Below, one piece after another: positions 9,225 to 21,594 of a stretch of DNA of 64,000 nucleotides. Position numbers and translations under genes: made by a program. A model generated the notes under the pieces. The model ran no database searches and had not been told where the DNA came from. It saw only the letters and a program-made list of their open reading frames with translations. The DNA comes from Myxococcus qinghaiensis. Lineage in GTDB: Bacteria > Myxococcota > Myxococcia > Myxococcales > Myxococcaceae. Within the stretch, counting starts at the first letter, position 1; each line of letters begins with the position of its first letter. Location: the NCBI RefSeq assembly GCF_024198215.1, contig NZ_JAKCFA010000040.1:1-64000 (forward strand), written 5' to 3'.

Positions 9225-9713
9225 TCACGGGGCGCGGACCTTTGGGACCCACCGCCACACGCGCCCCCCTGGCAGTCGCAGGGCCACCTGGAGTCGCCGC
9301 GTCGTGTCGTCACGTCGGACCACCAGCCAGACGCCGCGACGCGGTGCGCGCTCTCCCTCCGAGGTCAAACGCCAGCGCGCATCGAAGTCCAGCAGGACCC
9401 CGGACACCTCGGCGGGAAGTCGTCCCTCCTGCTGGAGCGATGCCGCGAAGCGACGGCCGTCCGCGAGCGCATCCGGCTCCACAGCCATGGGGTGGGTGCG
9501 TGCCCAGTGCTCGAAGCGGACCGCGAAGTCCGTGCCCAGCGCCGCGGCGAGCGGAGGCCACGCGCGCTCGACACCGCGCCGGCGCTTGTGAATCAGGGAT
9601 TGAGCCGCCGCGAGCACACGGGCCGGGTCGAAGCCCGAGGGCACCGGTGCGCCCACGCCCAGGGCCTGGACCAGCTCCGCCTGGGCTTGCGCCAATCGCT
9701 CGCGCGCGCTCAT
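9225..9713 (-). CDS. HvfC/DUF2063-like MNIO partner protein
   Basis: A 162-residue soluble protein. The central block (about 47-100: HKRRRGVERAWPPLAAALG, F..W...HP, then a Gly and FAASL) follows the pattern of the DUF2063/HvfC family, whose members partner DUF692 (MNIO) oxidases and help recognise peptide substrates. The C-terminal 50 residues are strand-rich and basic. The start ATG at 9713 overlaps the stop of the MNIO gene (ATGA), supporting this start over the one at 9734. Family assignment is by pattern and context, not an alignment score; it may be a distant variant specific to TIGR04222 clusters. Confidence 0.6.
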   Translation of the reverse strand: MSARERLAQAQAELVQALGVGAPVPSGFDPARVLAAAQSLIHKRRRGVERAWPPLAAALGTDFAVRFEHWARTHPMAVEPDALADGRRFAASLQQEGRLPAEVSGVLLDFDARWRLTSEGERAPRRGVWLVVRRDDTTRRLQVALRLPGGRVWRWVPKVRAP

Positions 9714-10555
9714 CGTCGGGCCTCCGCGCGCCATCGCGAGGCGCCTCGGTCCAGGGCGGTCGCCACCGCGGAGAGCTCCGAGGCCAGCTCCGCCTCGGCG
9801 GGGAAGCGGTCATCGCGCTCCAGCATCACCGGCACCGGCCCGAGTCGCTCCGCCAGCAGCTCCAGCAAGGCCAGCGGGCCCGCGTGCAGCGGATGCGCAT
9901 GGGTGTCGTGGTACAGGCCGTCGCGCTGCACGCCGCCCGCCACGTGGACATAGGCCAGTCGCTCGCGCGGCACACAGGCCAGCACCGCGTCCGCATCCGT
10001 GTCGTGGTTGAGCACGTGCGCGTGGAGGTTGGCCACGTCCAGCAGCAGCGAGGCCTGGGTGCGCGAGAGCACGCCCGCGAGCAGCTCCGCTTCCGAGAAT
10101 GCTGCGTCGGGCCACTCGAACAGCGAGGCCACGTTCTCCAGCGCCAGCGGCACTGGCAGCGCCGCCTGCGCGCGCAGCACGTTCTCCGCGAGCACATCCA
10201 GCGCATCCTCGGAGCGGGGCAGGGGCAGCAGGTGGCCTGACTCGAGCCCTCCCGCGCGGACGAACGCGAGGTGCTCGCTGATGCAAATCGCGCCCACGCG
10301 CTCCGCCTGTCGCGCCAGCCAGTCGAGGCGCCGGGGGTCGGGCGGCTCCGCCGAACCCAGGCCCAGAGAGACGGCATGCAGCACCACGGGGACGCCGCGC
10401 TCGCGCAGTCGCAGCAGGGGCTCCGGGACGGCGCCCGAGGCGGGCAGGTGCTCGGCGAGGACCTCCACGAAGCCGGGGGACGGCAGCCGGTCGATGAACA
10501 GCGCCAGCTCCCTGCGCCAGCCGATGCCCACGCCCTGGAGCGACAGGCCCGTCAA
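9710..10555 (-). CDS. DUF692/MNIO-family multinuclear iron oxidase (HvfB-like)
   Basis: A 281-residue TIM-barrel protein of the DUF692 family, now called multinuclear non-heme iron-dependent oxidases. Characterised members (MbnB, TglH, bufferin synthases) oxidise Cys or other residues in peptide substrates, making copper-binding or thio-modified products. Family signatures are present in order: GVGIGWR, VVLHAVSLGLG, ISEHLAF, PLALENV, LLLDVANLHAH, AYVHVAGG, HTHAHPL and ERDDRFP, giving the His/Asp/Glu metal ligands. The start is TTG, overlapping the TGA stop of the TIGR04222 gene (TTGA), so translation is coupled. Its natural substrate is unknown; the upstream protein's Cys/Gly tail is the obvious candidate. 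Confidence 0.88.
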   Translation of the reverse strand: MTGLSLQGVGIGWRRELALFIDRLPSPGFVEVLAEHLPASGAVPEPLLRLRERGVPVVLHAVSLGLGSAEPPDPRRLDWLARQAERVGAICISEHLAFVRAGGLESGHLLPLPRSEDALDVLAENVLRAQAALPVPLALENVASLFEWPDAAFSEAELLAGVLSRTQASLLLDVANLHAHVLNHDTDADAVLACVPRERLAYVHVAGGVQRDGLYHDTHAHPLHAGPLALLELLAERLGPVPVMLERDDRFPAEAELASELSAVATALDRGASRWRAEARR

Positions 10556-11445
10556 TCACCACCTCCACCGCAGCCCCCGCAACCCCCTCCGCCGCCACCG
10601 CAGCCGCTGCCCCCATCTCCTCCACTGCAACCGCTGCTGGACGAGTCGCCGCCGCCGCCGAAGGAGCTCGAAGGAGCCACCTGTCGGCGCATCAGCTCGA
10701 AGTCGGTCAGGCCCACCGCGCCCAGTCCGAAGAGGGCCACCGCGATGCCGACATCGTGGCTGTTCAGCGCCTCGGGAGACGAAGCGCTGCCCGCGGTGAT
10801 TCGCAAGGGCTGCTCCTGCCTCCGCAGCGTCAAGCGCACCGCGATTCCCCGGCGGCTGCTCCAGACCCGCTTGCCGAGGAGGAAGCAGGTGCCGAGCCCG
10901 ATGATGCAGCATGACAGCACCAGCAGGCCCACGGGCCTGTCGCGCTCCAGTCCCACGGAGATCTTCGCCAGTCCCAGCAGAAGCACCGCGAAGCAGGGGA
11001 GCAGCGGCACCCAGCGGGCGCGTGTGGCCGAGGTGTCGTCGACCAGCCATCCTCGCTGGATGAGCGCGGGCTTGAGCTTCTCGATGGCCGGCTCGGCGCG
11101 CTCGAGCAGCTCGGACGGCGTCACGGACCCATCCGAGACGGCGCGGTAGATGACGCGCTCGATGAAGGGGGCATCGGCCTGGCGGGAGCCGGTGGCCTCG
11201 AGCTGCGCCCCATTCATCCGAATCGAGCCTGCGTGGAGCAGCCTCGCCAGGGCCGCGTGGACGACGGCGTTCGGCCCGGACAGCATGGCGACTTCGTAGG
11301 GGTCCAGGTTCCGGGGCAGCGCACCGGGGCCGCCTCCGGGCTGGCGCAGGTACAGGCGCAGCGCGAGCCCCACTGCGAACGCGAGGACGGCGAGGGGGAC
11401 AAACAGCTCGAGGAACTGCGGGCCCGACATATCCAGGGGATTCAT
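10552..11445 (-). CDS. TIGR04222-type membrane protein with Gly/Cys-rich tail
   Basis: A 297-residue membrane protein: one N-terminal membrane segment (about 8-30), a soluble middle (PYEVAMLSGPNAVVHAALARL, ending RGWLVDD), and two further membrane segments (about 145-195). A further domain follows, and the last 45 residues are almost only Gly, Ser, Asp and Cys, with four Cys. This layout matches TIGR04222 membrane proteins, which as I recall carry such tails beside DUF692 genes. The ATG at 11445 is preferred over 11460 because GGAGG lies eight bases upstream. The stop overlaps the MNIO start. The tail is a plausible substrate for oxidative modification; no cleavage site is evident. Confidence 0.75.
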   Translation of the reverse strand: MNPLDMSGPQFLELFVPLAVLAFAVGLALRLYLRQPGGGPGALPRNLDPYEVAMLSGPNAVVHAALARLLHAGSIRMNGAQLEATGSRQADAPFIERVIYRAVSDGSVTPSELLERAEPAIEKLKPALIQRGWLVDDTSATRARWVPLLPCFAVLLLGLAKISVGLERDRPVGLLVLSCCIIGLGTCFLLGKRVWSSRRGIAVRLTLRRQEQPLRITAGSASSPEALNSHDVGIAVALFGLGAVGLTDFELMRRQVAPSSSFGGGGDSSSSGCSGGDGGSGCGGGGGGCGGCGGGGD

Positions 11446-11552
11446 CGCGGCGGCCTCCATGCTGGTTCACCCCCAATGAAACGCACGGGGAGGCCGGCAA
11501 CAGTCGCGGCCCGTGACGTCTTCGTGACGTCCCGGTGTCACCCGCGAGTCTG

Positions 11553-12095
11553 TCAGCTCGCGTCCGTGCGCGCGATGGGGGCTGGGGGCTCTCTTGACGT
11601 GGTGGGGTTGCCCAGGCAGTCGAAGCCGACGACGGGAGGGAAGGTGCTGCTGGGGCGGTACTCCCAATGCCACGGCTCGGAGGGCACCGTGCGGCGGAAG
11701 CCGAAGCGGCACGCATTGGCTTCCAGCCAGAGGTAGCGCTTCGAGGTGCGCTCGCCGATGACCAGGTCCACCGCGAGCCCGCGTTGGTGGTTGGAGCGCC
11801 CGGGCCGCGCCGCCTTGTTGCCACGGCCCCGGCGGTACTGGTCATAGAGAAAGCGTTGCTCGCGCAGGGAGCGGTAGCCGCTGGTGACTCGCAGCGCCAC
11901 GTTGTCCTTCAGCGCGTCGGTGGCCATTCGCTTGAGCGCGGTCGCGGTGTCGCGATGAAGCCGGTGTCCTCCTTCGACCCGCACGAGCTTCGCCGCCTTC
12001 TCCTTCTGGCGCCGGGGACGGGACTCACCGGCGAGGGCGACGGTCGAGAGGAGACACGCGAGGAGAAAACTCCAGCGGAAGAGCGCGAGCGACAT
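11553..12095 (-). CDS. VanY/M15-family D-Ala-D-Ala carboxypeptidase-like protein
   Basis: A 180-residue secreted peptidase that would trim peptidoglycan stem peptides. The signal peptide (LFRWSFLLACLLSTVALAGE) gives an exported product. The M15 zinc and catalytic motifs are complete: TSGYRS, SNHQRGLAVDLV (His, Asp) and EPWHWEY (Glu, His). There are no extra cell-wall-binding domains. The ATG at 12095 gives a proper signal peptide, whereas the longer frame adds 19 unrelated residues. It lies 107 bases upstream of the TIGR04222 gene on the same strand, so co-transcription is possible but not shown. Confidence 0.82.
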   Translation of the reverse strand: MSLALFRWSFLLACLLSTVALAGESRPRRQKEKAAKLVRVEGGHRLHRDTATALKRMATDALKDNVALRVTSGYRSLREQRFLYDQYRRGRGNKAARPGRSNHQRGLAVDLVIGERTSKRYLWLEANACRFGFRRTVPSEPWHWEYRPSSTFPPVVGFDCLGNPTTSREPPAPIARTDAS

Positions 12096-12191
12096 GGCGG
12101 AATCCGGACTGGGGGAAGGACCCGACTCTCGCGCGTCTATTCCCGCATTCAAGCAGGCGGGAAACCAGGCCCTCGGCGGAGCTGTCGCTGC

Positions 12192-12608
12192 TCAGAACAG
12201 GGTGAGCTGCGCGGAGGCCGGCTTTTCCTTGTCCACGGGACGCGGGAGCGTCTTGAAGCCATGCTCGCGGGCCCACTCCTCGCTCGGCCCGCCCCAATGG
12301 TGCGCGTCCATCTTCGCGTTTCCCTTCTCGTCGAACGTGACGCCCTCGGCCTCCAGCAGCTCGCGCTGGCCGTGGCCCGTCAGGCTGATGCCACCGGTGC
12401 GGTTGATGATGCGCTGCCAGGGGATGGTGGCGGAGCGAGCCCCCATCGCGCCGAGCGCATGGCCGACGACGCGGGCGTCACAGCCCTCCTCGCCGAGGAG
12501 GGTCGCGATATCGCCGTAGGTGGCCACCTTGCCCCAGGGCACCTGCTCGACGAGCGTGTAGATGCGCTCGTAGAAGTCGCGCTCGTCGCGCGGCGGGTTC
12601 TGCGTCAT
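12192..12608 (-). CDS. Alkyltransferase-like protein (MGMT fold, no active Cys)
   Basis: A 138-residue protein with the C-terminal MGMT/Ogt DNA-binding fold: VPWGKVATYGDIATLLG, then VVGHALG and IPWQRIINRTGGIS. In true O6-alkylguanine methyltransferases the motif is PCHRVI; here the acceptor Cys is Trp (PWQR), as in alkyltransferase-like (ATL) proteins. ATLs bind alkylated guanine and hand it to nucleotide excision repair without removing the alkyl group. It is somewhat longer than typical ATLs (about 100-110 residues), with a C-terminal extension that includes HHWGG. It sits between the M15 peptidase and the FHA protein on the same strand. Confidence 0.85.
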   Translation of the reverse strand: MTQNPPRDERDFYERIYTLVEQVPWGKVATYGDIATLLGEEGCDARVVGHALGAMGARSATIPWQRIINRTGGISLTGHGQRELLEAEGVTFDEKGNAKMDAHHWGGPSEEWAREHGFKTLPRPVDKEKPASAQLTLF

Positions 12609-12662
12609 GACGTTCGGGCTCCTTGCCTCAAGCTACCCATCCACGGCGGGGTGACGCGAGCG

Positions 12663-13193
12663 CTAACCGCTGCGCGAGCCCAGTCCCGTGGCCTCGCCCG
12701 CTCGCAGGCGCTCATGCAGCGTGAGGGCCTCCAGGTACCAGAACTGCACGTTGCCGAAGCTGAGGATGTCGCCGTCGCGCAGCGTGGCCTCGCGGGTCCC
12801 CAGCGTGCCGGCGTTGAGGAAGGTGCCGTTGGTGGAGCCCAGGTCCTGCACGGTGCAGCGGCGCTCGGCGTCGTTCCAGCGCAGCTCGGCGTGCATCTTG
12901 GAGACGGACGCGTCGTCGATGACGAAGTCGCAGTCCATGCGCCGGCCGATGGTCAGGTGGTCCGTCGCGTGGAGGGGTGGGAGCGTGACGACTCGCAGGT
13001 GTTCGAATTCGAACAGGAGCGTCATCATGCCGAGGCTGATGTCCTCGGGGTCCGCCATGCGGGTGGGTGCGAGCACCGCCGCCGAGGCTTCCGAAGGAGG
13101 GCGTTGGATGAGGGCGAAGGGCCCGAGCTGCCGCTCGAAGTCCTTGGCGGACAATGACGCGGCGAGCGAGCGGAGTTCCTGGACGGACAGCAC
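12663..13193 (-). CDS. FHA-domain protein
   Basis: A 176-residue cytoplasmic protein. The C-terminal half is a forkhead-associated phosphothreonine-binding domain: LTIGRRMDCDFVIDD, SVSKMHAEL, QDLGSTNGTFLN and LRDGDILSFG contain the conserved GR, SxxH and TNG residues. The N-terminal 70 residues are unassigned and may hold the effector or partner-binding part. No kinase or phosphatase lies nearby, so its phosphorylated partner is unknown; myxobacteria encode many Ser/Thr kinases. It is the first of the minus-strand run from 13193 to 4579 and is divergent from greA. Confidence 0.88.
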   Translation of the reverse strand: MLSVQELRSLAASLSAKDFERQLGPFALIQRPPSEASAAVLAPTRMADPEDISLGMMTLLFEFEHLRVVTLPPLHATDHLTIGRRMDCDFVIDDASVSKMHAELRWNDAERRCTVQDLGSTNGTFLNAGTLGTREATLRDGDILSFGNVQFWYLEALTLHERLRAGEATGLGSRSG

Positions 13194-13260
13194 GTGGGAC
13201 AGACTAGCGGGTCAACCCTCGGGCGGACAGCGGCTCCGGAGGGGCCATGTACGGGTTTCG

Positions 13261-13290
13261 TTGACCTGCATGTCACGGGTTCCCTACATT
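13261..13290 (+). promoter_or_regulatory. Candidate sigma-70-type promoter of greA
   Basis: TTGACC (-35) at 13261-13266, an 18-base spacer and TACATT (-10) at 13285-13290. It lies about 90 bases upstream of greA in the divergent gap with the FHA gene. The match is five of six and four of six to consensus. It is predicted by eye only. Confidence 0.45.
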
Positions 13291-13378
13291 GGGCACTTCA
13301 TGGTGGGGGCCGGGCTCCGGGAGGAGCGCCGGCCCTCAATCGTTAGTGAACCAGGGAGTGGTGGAAGGAGCTGTGTCG

Positions 13379-13897
13379 ATGGCGAGCGGGAGCGACAACA
13401 TCCCGATGACCCCCTCAGGACTGCGCAAGCTCAAGGCGGAGCTCAAGCACTTGCAGTCCGTGGAGCGAGGGAAAATTTCACGGGAGATCGAGGTCGCCCG
13501 GGCCCATGGGGACCTGCGCGAGAACGCCGAGTACCACGCGGCGAAGGAGAAGCAGTCGCACATCGAGGGCCGCATCCTGAACCTCGGCGACTGGATTGCT
13601 CGCGCCGAGGTCATCGACACCAGCAAGCTGGGCGGCGACAAGGTCGTGTTCGGGGCGACCGTGGACCTGCTGGACACGGAGACGGACAAGCCCGTCACCT
13701 ACCGCATCGTCGGTGAGCTGGAGGCCGACCTGAAGAAGCGGTGGCTCGCTGTCACGTCACCCGTGGCCAGTGCGCTCATCGGCAAGCGCAAGGGAGACAT
13801 CGCCACGGTGCGGAGTCCGGGTGGGACGCGCGAGTTGGAGGTCCAGGAGATTCGCTTCGAAGACCCCGAGGACGAGGCCCCGCCCAGCGAGGGCTGA
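13379..13897 (+). CDS. greA: Transcription elongation factor GreA
   Basis: 172 residues. GreA rescues backtracked RNA polymerase by stimulating transcript cleavage through the secondary channel. The N-terminal coiled coil carries the family signature (MTPSGLRKLKAELKHL, then ARAHGDLRENAEYHAAKE with the conserved acidic tip). The C-terminal FKBP-like domain follows (VVFGATVDLLD, and near its end SALIGKRKGDI). The C-terminus has a short acidic tail. ATG 13379 gives the usual length; an in-frame GTG lies two codons upstream. The next gene, recG, starts about 100 bases downstream. Confidence 0.93.
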   Translation: MASGSDNIPMTPSGLRKLKAELKHLQSVERGKISREIEVARAHGDLRENAEYHAAKEKQSHIEGRILNLGDWIARAEVIDTSKLGGDKVVFGATVDLLDTETDKPVTYRIVGELEADLKKRWLAVTSPVASALIGKRKGDIATVRSPGGTRELEVQEIRFEDPEDEAPPSEG

Positions 13898-13998
13898 ACG
13901 TCAGCGGTTCCATTCTCGAGAGAAAGCCGACGGGGGAGCGGGCCTGTGCTCGCTTCCCCGGTCGCGTTTTCTGGGAGACGTCACCCTCGATCCGTAGG

Positions 13999-17016
<3,018 letters not shown>

Positions 17017-17170
17017 GGCGCTCAGCGCCTGTCACCCTGGTCGCAGGGCAGCCGCGTCGGAGGCCGCGACGTCTTCAGTGAAGTGTCGCGGTCCTCCAAG
17101 ATGAACACGGGCTTGGCCCCACGCGCGGCGTAAACCTTTCCCAGGGCGCTCATGTGGTTAGGCTTGGAGC

Positions 17171-17812
17171 ATGGGAGATCGAAGTCGAGCCCGGTACCTG
17201 TCGAGTCAAGGCATCCGCGACCGGCGAGTGCTGGAGGGAATCGCGCGGCTGTCGCGCGAGGACTTCGTGTCGGAGGACACGCGCGAGGAGGCCGCGGCCG
17301 ACACTCCGCTGTCCATCGGCCATGGACAGACCATCAGCCAGCCTTTTGTCGTGGCGCTCATGACGGAGGCGCTGGGCATCAAGGGCCATGAGCGCGTGCT
17401 GGAGATTGGCACCGGCTCGGGTTACCAGACGGCGCTCCTGTCGCTGCTCTGCCGCGAGGTGTACACGGTGGAGATCGTCCCCGAGCTCGCCCGCTCGGCG
17501 CGCGCGCGGCTGCGGCGTCTGGGCTTCGACAACATCTACTTCCGTCGGGGTGACGGCAACGAGGGCTGGCCGGAGCAGGCGCCCTTCGATGCCATCCTCG
17601 TCACCGCCGCGCCGGACGAGGTCCCCAGCACGTTGCTCGGCCAGCTCCGGCGCGGGGGGCGGATGGTCATCCCCGTGGGGCCCACGGGGGGCACCCAGGA
17701 GCTGCTGCTCATCCGCCGGGCCCGAAAGCCAGGCGTCCTCGCCCAGGTGGAGTCCCTGCTCCCCGTCCGCTTCGTCCCCATGACGGGAGGCGCCCTTCGC
17801 GTGGTGCCTTGA
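17171..17812 (+). CDS. pcm: Protein-L-isoaspartate O-methyltransferase
   Basis: 213 residues, the usual size. It uses S-adenosylmethionine to methylate isoaspartyl residues so that damaged proteins can be repaired. Signatures: DTPLSIGHGQTISQPFVVA (active-site and substrate loop) and VLEIGTGSGYQTALLS (SAM motif I), followed by VYTVEIVPEL and GDGNEGWPEQAPFDAILVTA. It stands alone between recG and the zinc-ribbon gene, with about 110-150 bases on each side. RecG's stop is followed by a small GGCGC-TCA-GCGCC inverted repeat, which is too weak to call a terminator. Confidence 0.92.
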   Translation: MGDRSRARYLSSQGIRDRRVLEGIARLSREDFVSEDTREEAAADTPLSIGHGQTISQPFVVALMTEALGIKGHERVLEIGTGSGYQTALLSLLCREVYTVEIVPELARSARARLRRLGFDNIYFRRGDGNEGWPEQAPFDAILVTAAPDEVPSTLLGQLRRGGRMVIPVGPTGGTQELLLIRRARKPGVLAQVESLLPVRFVPMTGGALRVVP

Positions 17813-17924
17813 GGTCGACCTTGACGCGGCGCGGGGGAAGGCGGGGCCGCCCGAATGCCTGGATGCCGTCAGGAGCCGTGAAGGTGCGTTGCCCCCGAGC
17901 AGGGCCGCCCGCTAACGTCGCGCA

Positions 17925-18487
17925 ATGATCATCTGCCCGGTCTGCGACCACGTTCAGCCCGAAGGGACCGAGTGTGACGTCTGCGGAAAGCGTTTCCCCG
18001 CCGCCGTGCTCGCGGCGACGCCCCCCGTGGCACGGCTGCCGGAGCTGGAGCTGACGCCTCACACGGGCGGTCGCGACGCGGTGGACGCGCCCCCGCTGCC
18101 GGAGCTGGATGGGACGCGCCTGCGCAGCGGCCCGGACCTGCCGGCCCAGGTGGTGCAAGACCTGGAGCTGACGCGCTCGGCGCCGACGGGGGAGATGCCC
18201 GTGGCGATGCTGCAGGAGCTGGACACGGGGCGTGCGCAGGATGACGGCGTGAGGACCGCGGCCCCGGTGGGCGCCGTCGTCTGCCGCTACTGCCGCAACG
18301 TGCAGGCCGTGGGGCTGCTCTGCGACAACTGTGGCATGCGGCTGCCGCGCGCGCGTCTGGCGGCGACCGCTGTGGCGGCGAAGGGGCAGCAGGACGAGGA
18401 CGGGTGGATGGCCTGTCCCTCGTGCCATACCCGTGGGCGGGCTGGACGCGCGTGCTCCGAGTGCGGCACCCGGCTCCAGGAGCAGGC

Positions 18488-18491
<4 letters not shown>
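17925..18491 (+). CDS. Triple zinc-ribbon protein
   Basis: 188 residues with three separate CxxC...CxxC zinc ribbons: residues 4-20 (CPVC..CDVCG), about 124-140 (CRYC..CDNCG) and about 163-180 (CPSC..CSECG). The linker holds a repeated motif of the type LPELEL / LPELDG / LQELD. No catalytic domain is present, so it is likely a scaffold or nucleic-acid/protein-binding adaptor. Its stop overlaps the thrC start (ATGA), so the two are translationally coupled although no metabolic link is obvious. Not recognised as a named family. Confidence 0.7.
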
Positions 18492-19825
<1,334 letters not shown>

Positions 19826-19843
19826 GACGACGGCCCGGCGAGG

Positions 19844-19869
19844 CGGGGCTCCCGTGCAGGGGAGCCCCG
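19844..19869. terminator. Bidirectional hairpin between thrC and ribBA
   Basis: CGGGGCTCCC and its complement GGGAGCCCCG form a perfect 10-base stem around a six-base loop, in the 60-base gap between convergent stops. There is no clear T run, so it may be a weak or factor-assisted terminator. Confidence 0.55.
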
Positions 19870-19885
19870 GTGCTTCGGAAGTGCG

Positions 19886-21010
19886 TCAGTCCGCCAGCAG
19901 CGGGACGCGCTTGTCGATGGTGAGCCCGAAGCCGGCGAGCCCGCGGTAGGTGACGTCCGTGTTGGTCATCACCTGGAGCGAGCGCACGCCCAGGTCATTG
20001 AGGATCTGGCAGCCCATGCCCAAGTCCCGCGTCTCGTGCGGGCCGGTGCGCAGGTCGGCGCTGCCGTCCGTGTTGCGCTTGTGATTGATGCCGAAGTCGC
20101 CGCCGTGCATGCCGGGCAGGTACACCAGCACGCCGGTGCCCTCGCGGGCGATGCGCGCGAGCGCCTGGTCCAACAGCACGTTGCAGTTGCAGGTGGGCGA
20201 GCCGAACACGTCGCCCAGGGTGCAGGCGGCGTGCAGGCGCACCAGGGCGCTCGGGCGGGCGGAGGGGTCCCCCTTCACCAGCACCAGCGACTTGGCGCCG
20301 TCGGGCAGCCACGTGTACGTGAGCGCCGTGAAGTCGCCGTAGCGGGTGGTGACGGTCTGCTGGCCGGGCTCGCGGCGCACCAGCCGGTCCTTGCGGCGGC
20401 GGTACTCGATGAGGTCCGCGATGGTGATGACGGACAGCTTGTGCTGGATGGCGAAGGCCTTGAGGTCCGGCATCCGCATCATGGTGCCGTCGTCCTTCAC
20501 CAGCTCGCAGAGGATGCCGGAGGAGCCCAGCCCCGCCAGCCGCGACAGGTCCACGGTGGCCTCGGTATGGCCCGCGCGGCGCAGCACGCCGCCGTCGCGG
20601 TAGCGCAGCGGGAAGATGTGGCCGGGGCGCAGGAAGTCGTTCGCCTGGCTCTCCGGGTCCGCCAGCGCGAGGATGGTCTTCGCGCGGTCCGCCGCGGAGA
20701 CGCCCGTCGTGGTGCCGTGCCGGTAGTCGACGGAGACGGTGAAGGCGGTGCGGTGGGACTCGTTGTTGTCCGCCACCATCTGCGGCAGCCGCAGGGCGTC
20801 CAGCCGGTCCGCCAGCATGGGCATGCAGACGATGCCGCTGGTGTGGCGCACCATGAAGGCCAGGTGCTCCGGCGTGACCTTCTCCGCCGCCATGATGAGG
20901 TCGCCCTCGTTCTCCCGGTCCTCGTCGTCCGCGACGATGACGAACTTGCCGTCGCGGATGTCGCGGATGGCGTCCTCGATGGAGGAGATCTGGAGGTCGT
21001 CAGGGCTCAT
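19886..21010 (-). CDS. ribBA: RibBA: DHBP synthase with degenerate GTP cyclohydrolase II domain
   Basis: 374 residues for riboflavin synthesis. The N-terminal RibB half is intact: DDEDRENEGDLIMAAE, HTSGIVCMP, GTTTGVSAADRA, RPGHIFPLR and RRAGHTEATVDL. The RibA half keeps three zinc Cys (HAACTLGDVFGSPTCNC) and an Arg near the nucleophile position, but the canonical QEGRGIG(L)xNK block is replaced by GMHGGDFGINHK. The region is about ten residues shorter than usual, and the protein stops right after RVPL without the usual tail. GTP cyclohydrolase activity is therefore doubtful, while DHBP synthase should work. The start at 21010 matches family N-termini; 21040 is possible. No FMN riboswitch is visible upstream. 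Confidence 0.88.
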   Translation of the reverse strand: MSPDDLQISSIEDAIRDIRDGKFVIVADDEDRENEGDLIMAAEKVTPEHLAFMVRHTSGIVCMPMLADRLDALRLPQMVADNNESHRTAFTVSVDYRHGTTTGVSAADRAKTILALADPESQANDFLRPGHIFPLRYRDGGVLRRAGHTEATVDLSRLAGLGSSGILCELVKDDGTMMRMPDLKAFAIQHKLSVITIADLIEYRRRKDRLVRREPGQQTVTTRYGDFTALTYTWLPDGAKSLVLVKGDPSARPSALVRLHAACTLGDVFGSPTCNCNVLLDQALARIAREGTGVLVYLPGMHGGDFGINHKRNTDGSADLRTGPHETRDLGMGCQILNDLGVRSLQVMTNTDVTYRGLAGFGLTIDKRVPLLAD

Positions 21011-21255
21011 GGAGGATTCGGTCCGCTCGCGAGTCTGCATGTCCTGGCGCATGTAGCGCCTGCGTCCCGGGGTGGCAAGCCAACCTGCCCGACGCCGTGC
21101 GCCCGGGTGATGGGGCGGATGAGCCAACCGCGAGGGCTCCCTCGCCTGCCCGTTGCCGTGTCGCTGGAATTGGTTGGAACCCAGAAGGTTGGAGACGCGA
21201 GGGGGCGAGTGACTCGACGCGTGAGACGGGCTGCTGTAGGGTGCCCGGCTCTGTG

Positions 21256-21594
21256 ATGAGCGCCGATACCCAGGAATTGAGGACGCAGCTCGACCAGCTC
21301 CAGGAGAGCCTGTCCGTCCGGCAGAGCACCACGCACTTCGCCCACACGGGGGTCGCCACCCTGGCGGCCCTCATGTTCGCGGGGGCGGCTGGCAAGCTGT
21401 TCTATGACTCCCTGCGCACCCCGCTGATGGCGTGGGGCGTGACGCTGCTGTCGCTGGGGCTGCTGGGCTACGCGCTCCGCCGCTACGTGGTGGGGCGGCG
21501 CGTGCTGGCCGACGAGCTGACGCGCTTCCAGACGCTCCTGGAGCTGCGCAGCCAGCTCCGGCTCGACGACCCCGCGGCGCTGCTGCCCCGGTGA
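21256..21594 (+). CDS. Small two-helix membrane protein
   Basis: 112 residues: an N-terminal coiled-coil-like stretch (TQELRTQLDQLQESLSVRQ), two hydrophobic segments (about 31-48 and 58-75), then a charged, helical C-terminus. No family is recognised. Its stop overlaps the GTG start of tmk (GTGA), so the genes are co-translated, but a functional link to dTMP synthesis is not evident. ATG 21256 is preferred because the longer frame is not protein-like. Confidence 0.65.
   Translation: MSADTQELRTQLDQLQESLSVRQSTTHFAHTGVATLAALMFAGAAGKLFYDSLRTPLMAWGVTLLSLGLLGYALRRYVVGRRVLADELTRFQTLLELRSQLRLDDPAALLPR

Noticed and set aside
7149..9953. A 934-codon plus-strand frame
   Set aside because: It is antisense to the DUF4139/HvfC-like/MNIO genes, with Arg/His/Gly-rich composition and no recognisable domain.
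13741..13998. In-frame upstream extension of recG
   Set aside because: It overlaps the end of greA and encodes shadow-like sequence.
17017..17029. GGCGC-TCA-GCGCC inverted repeat after recG
   Set aside because: The stem is only five bases with no T run; too weak to call a terminator.
21011..21255. Searched for an FMN riboswitch upstream of ribBA
   Set aside because: None of the conserved RFN element blocks are visible on the minus strand.
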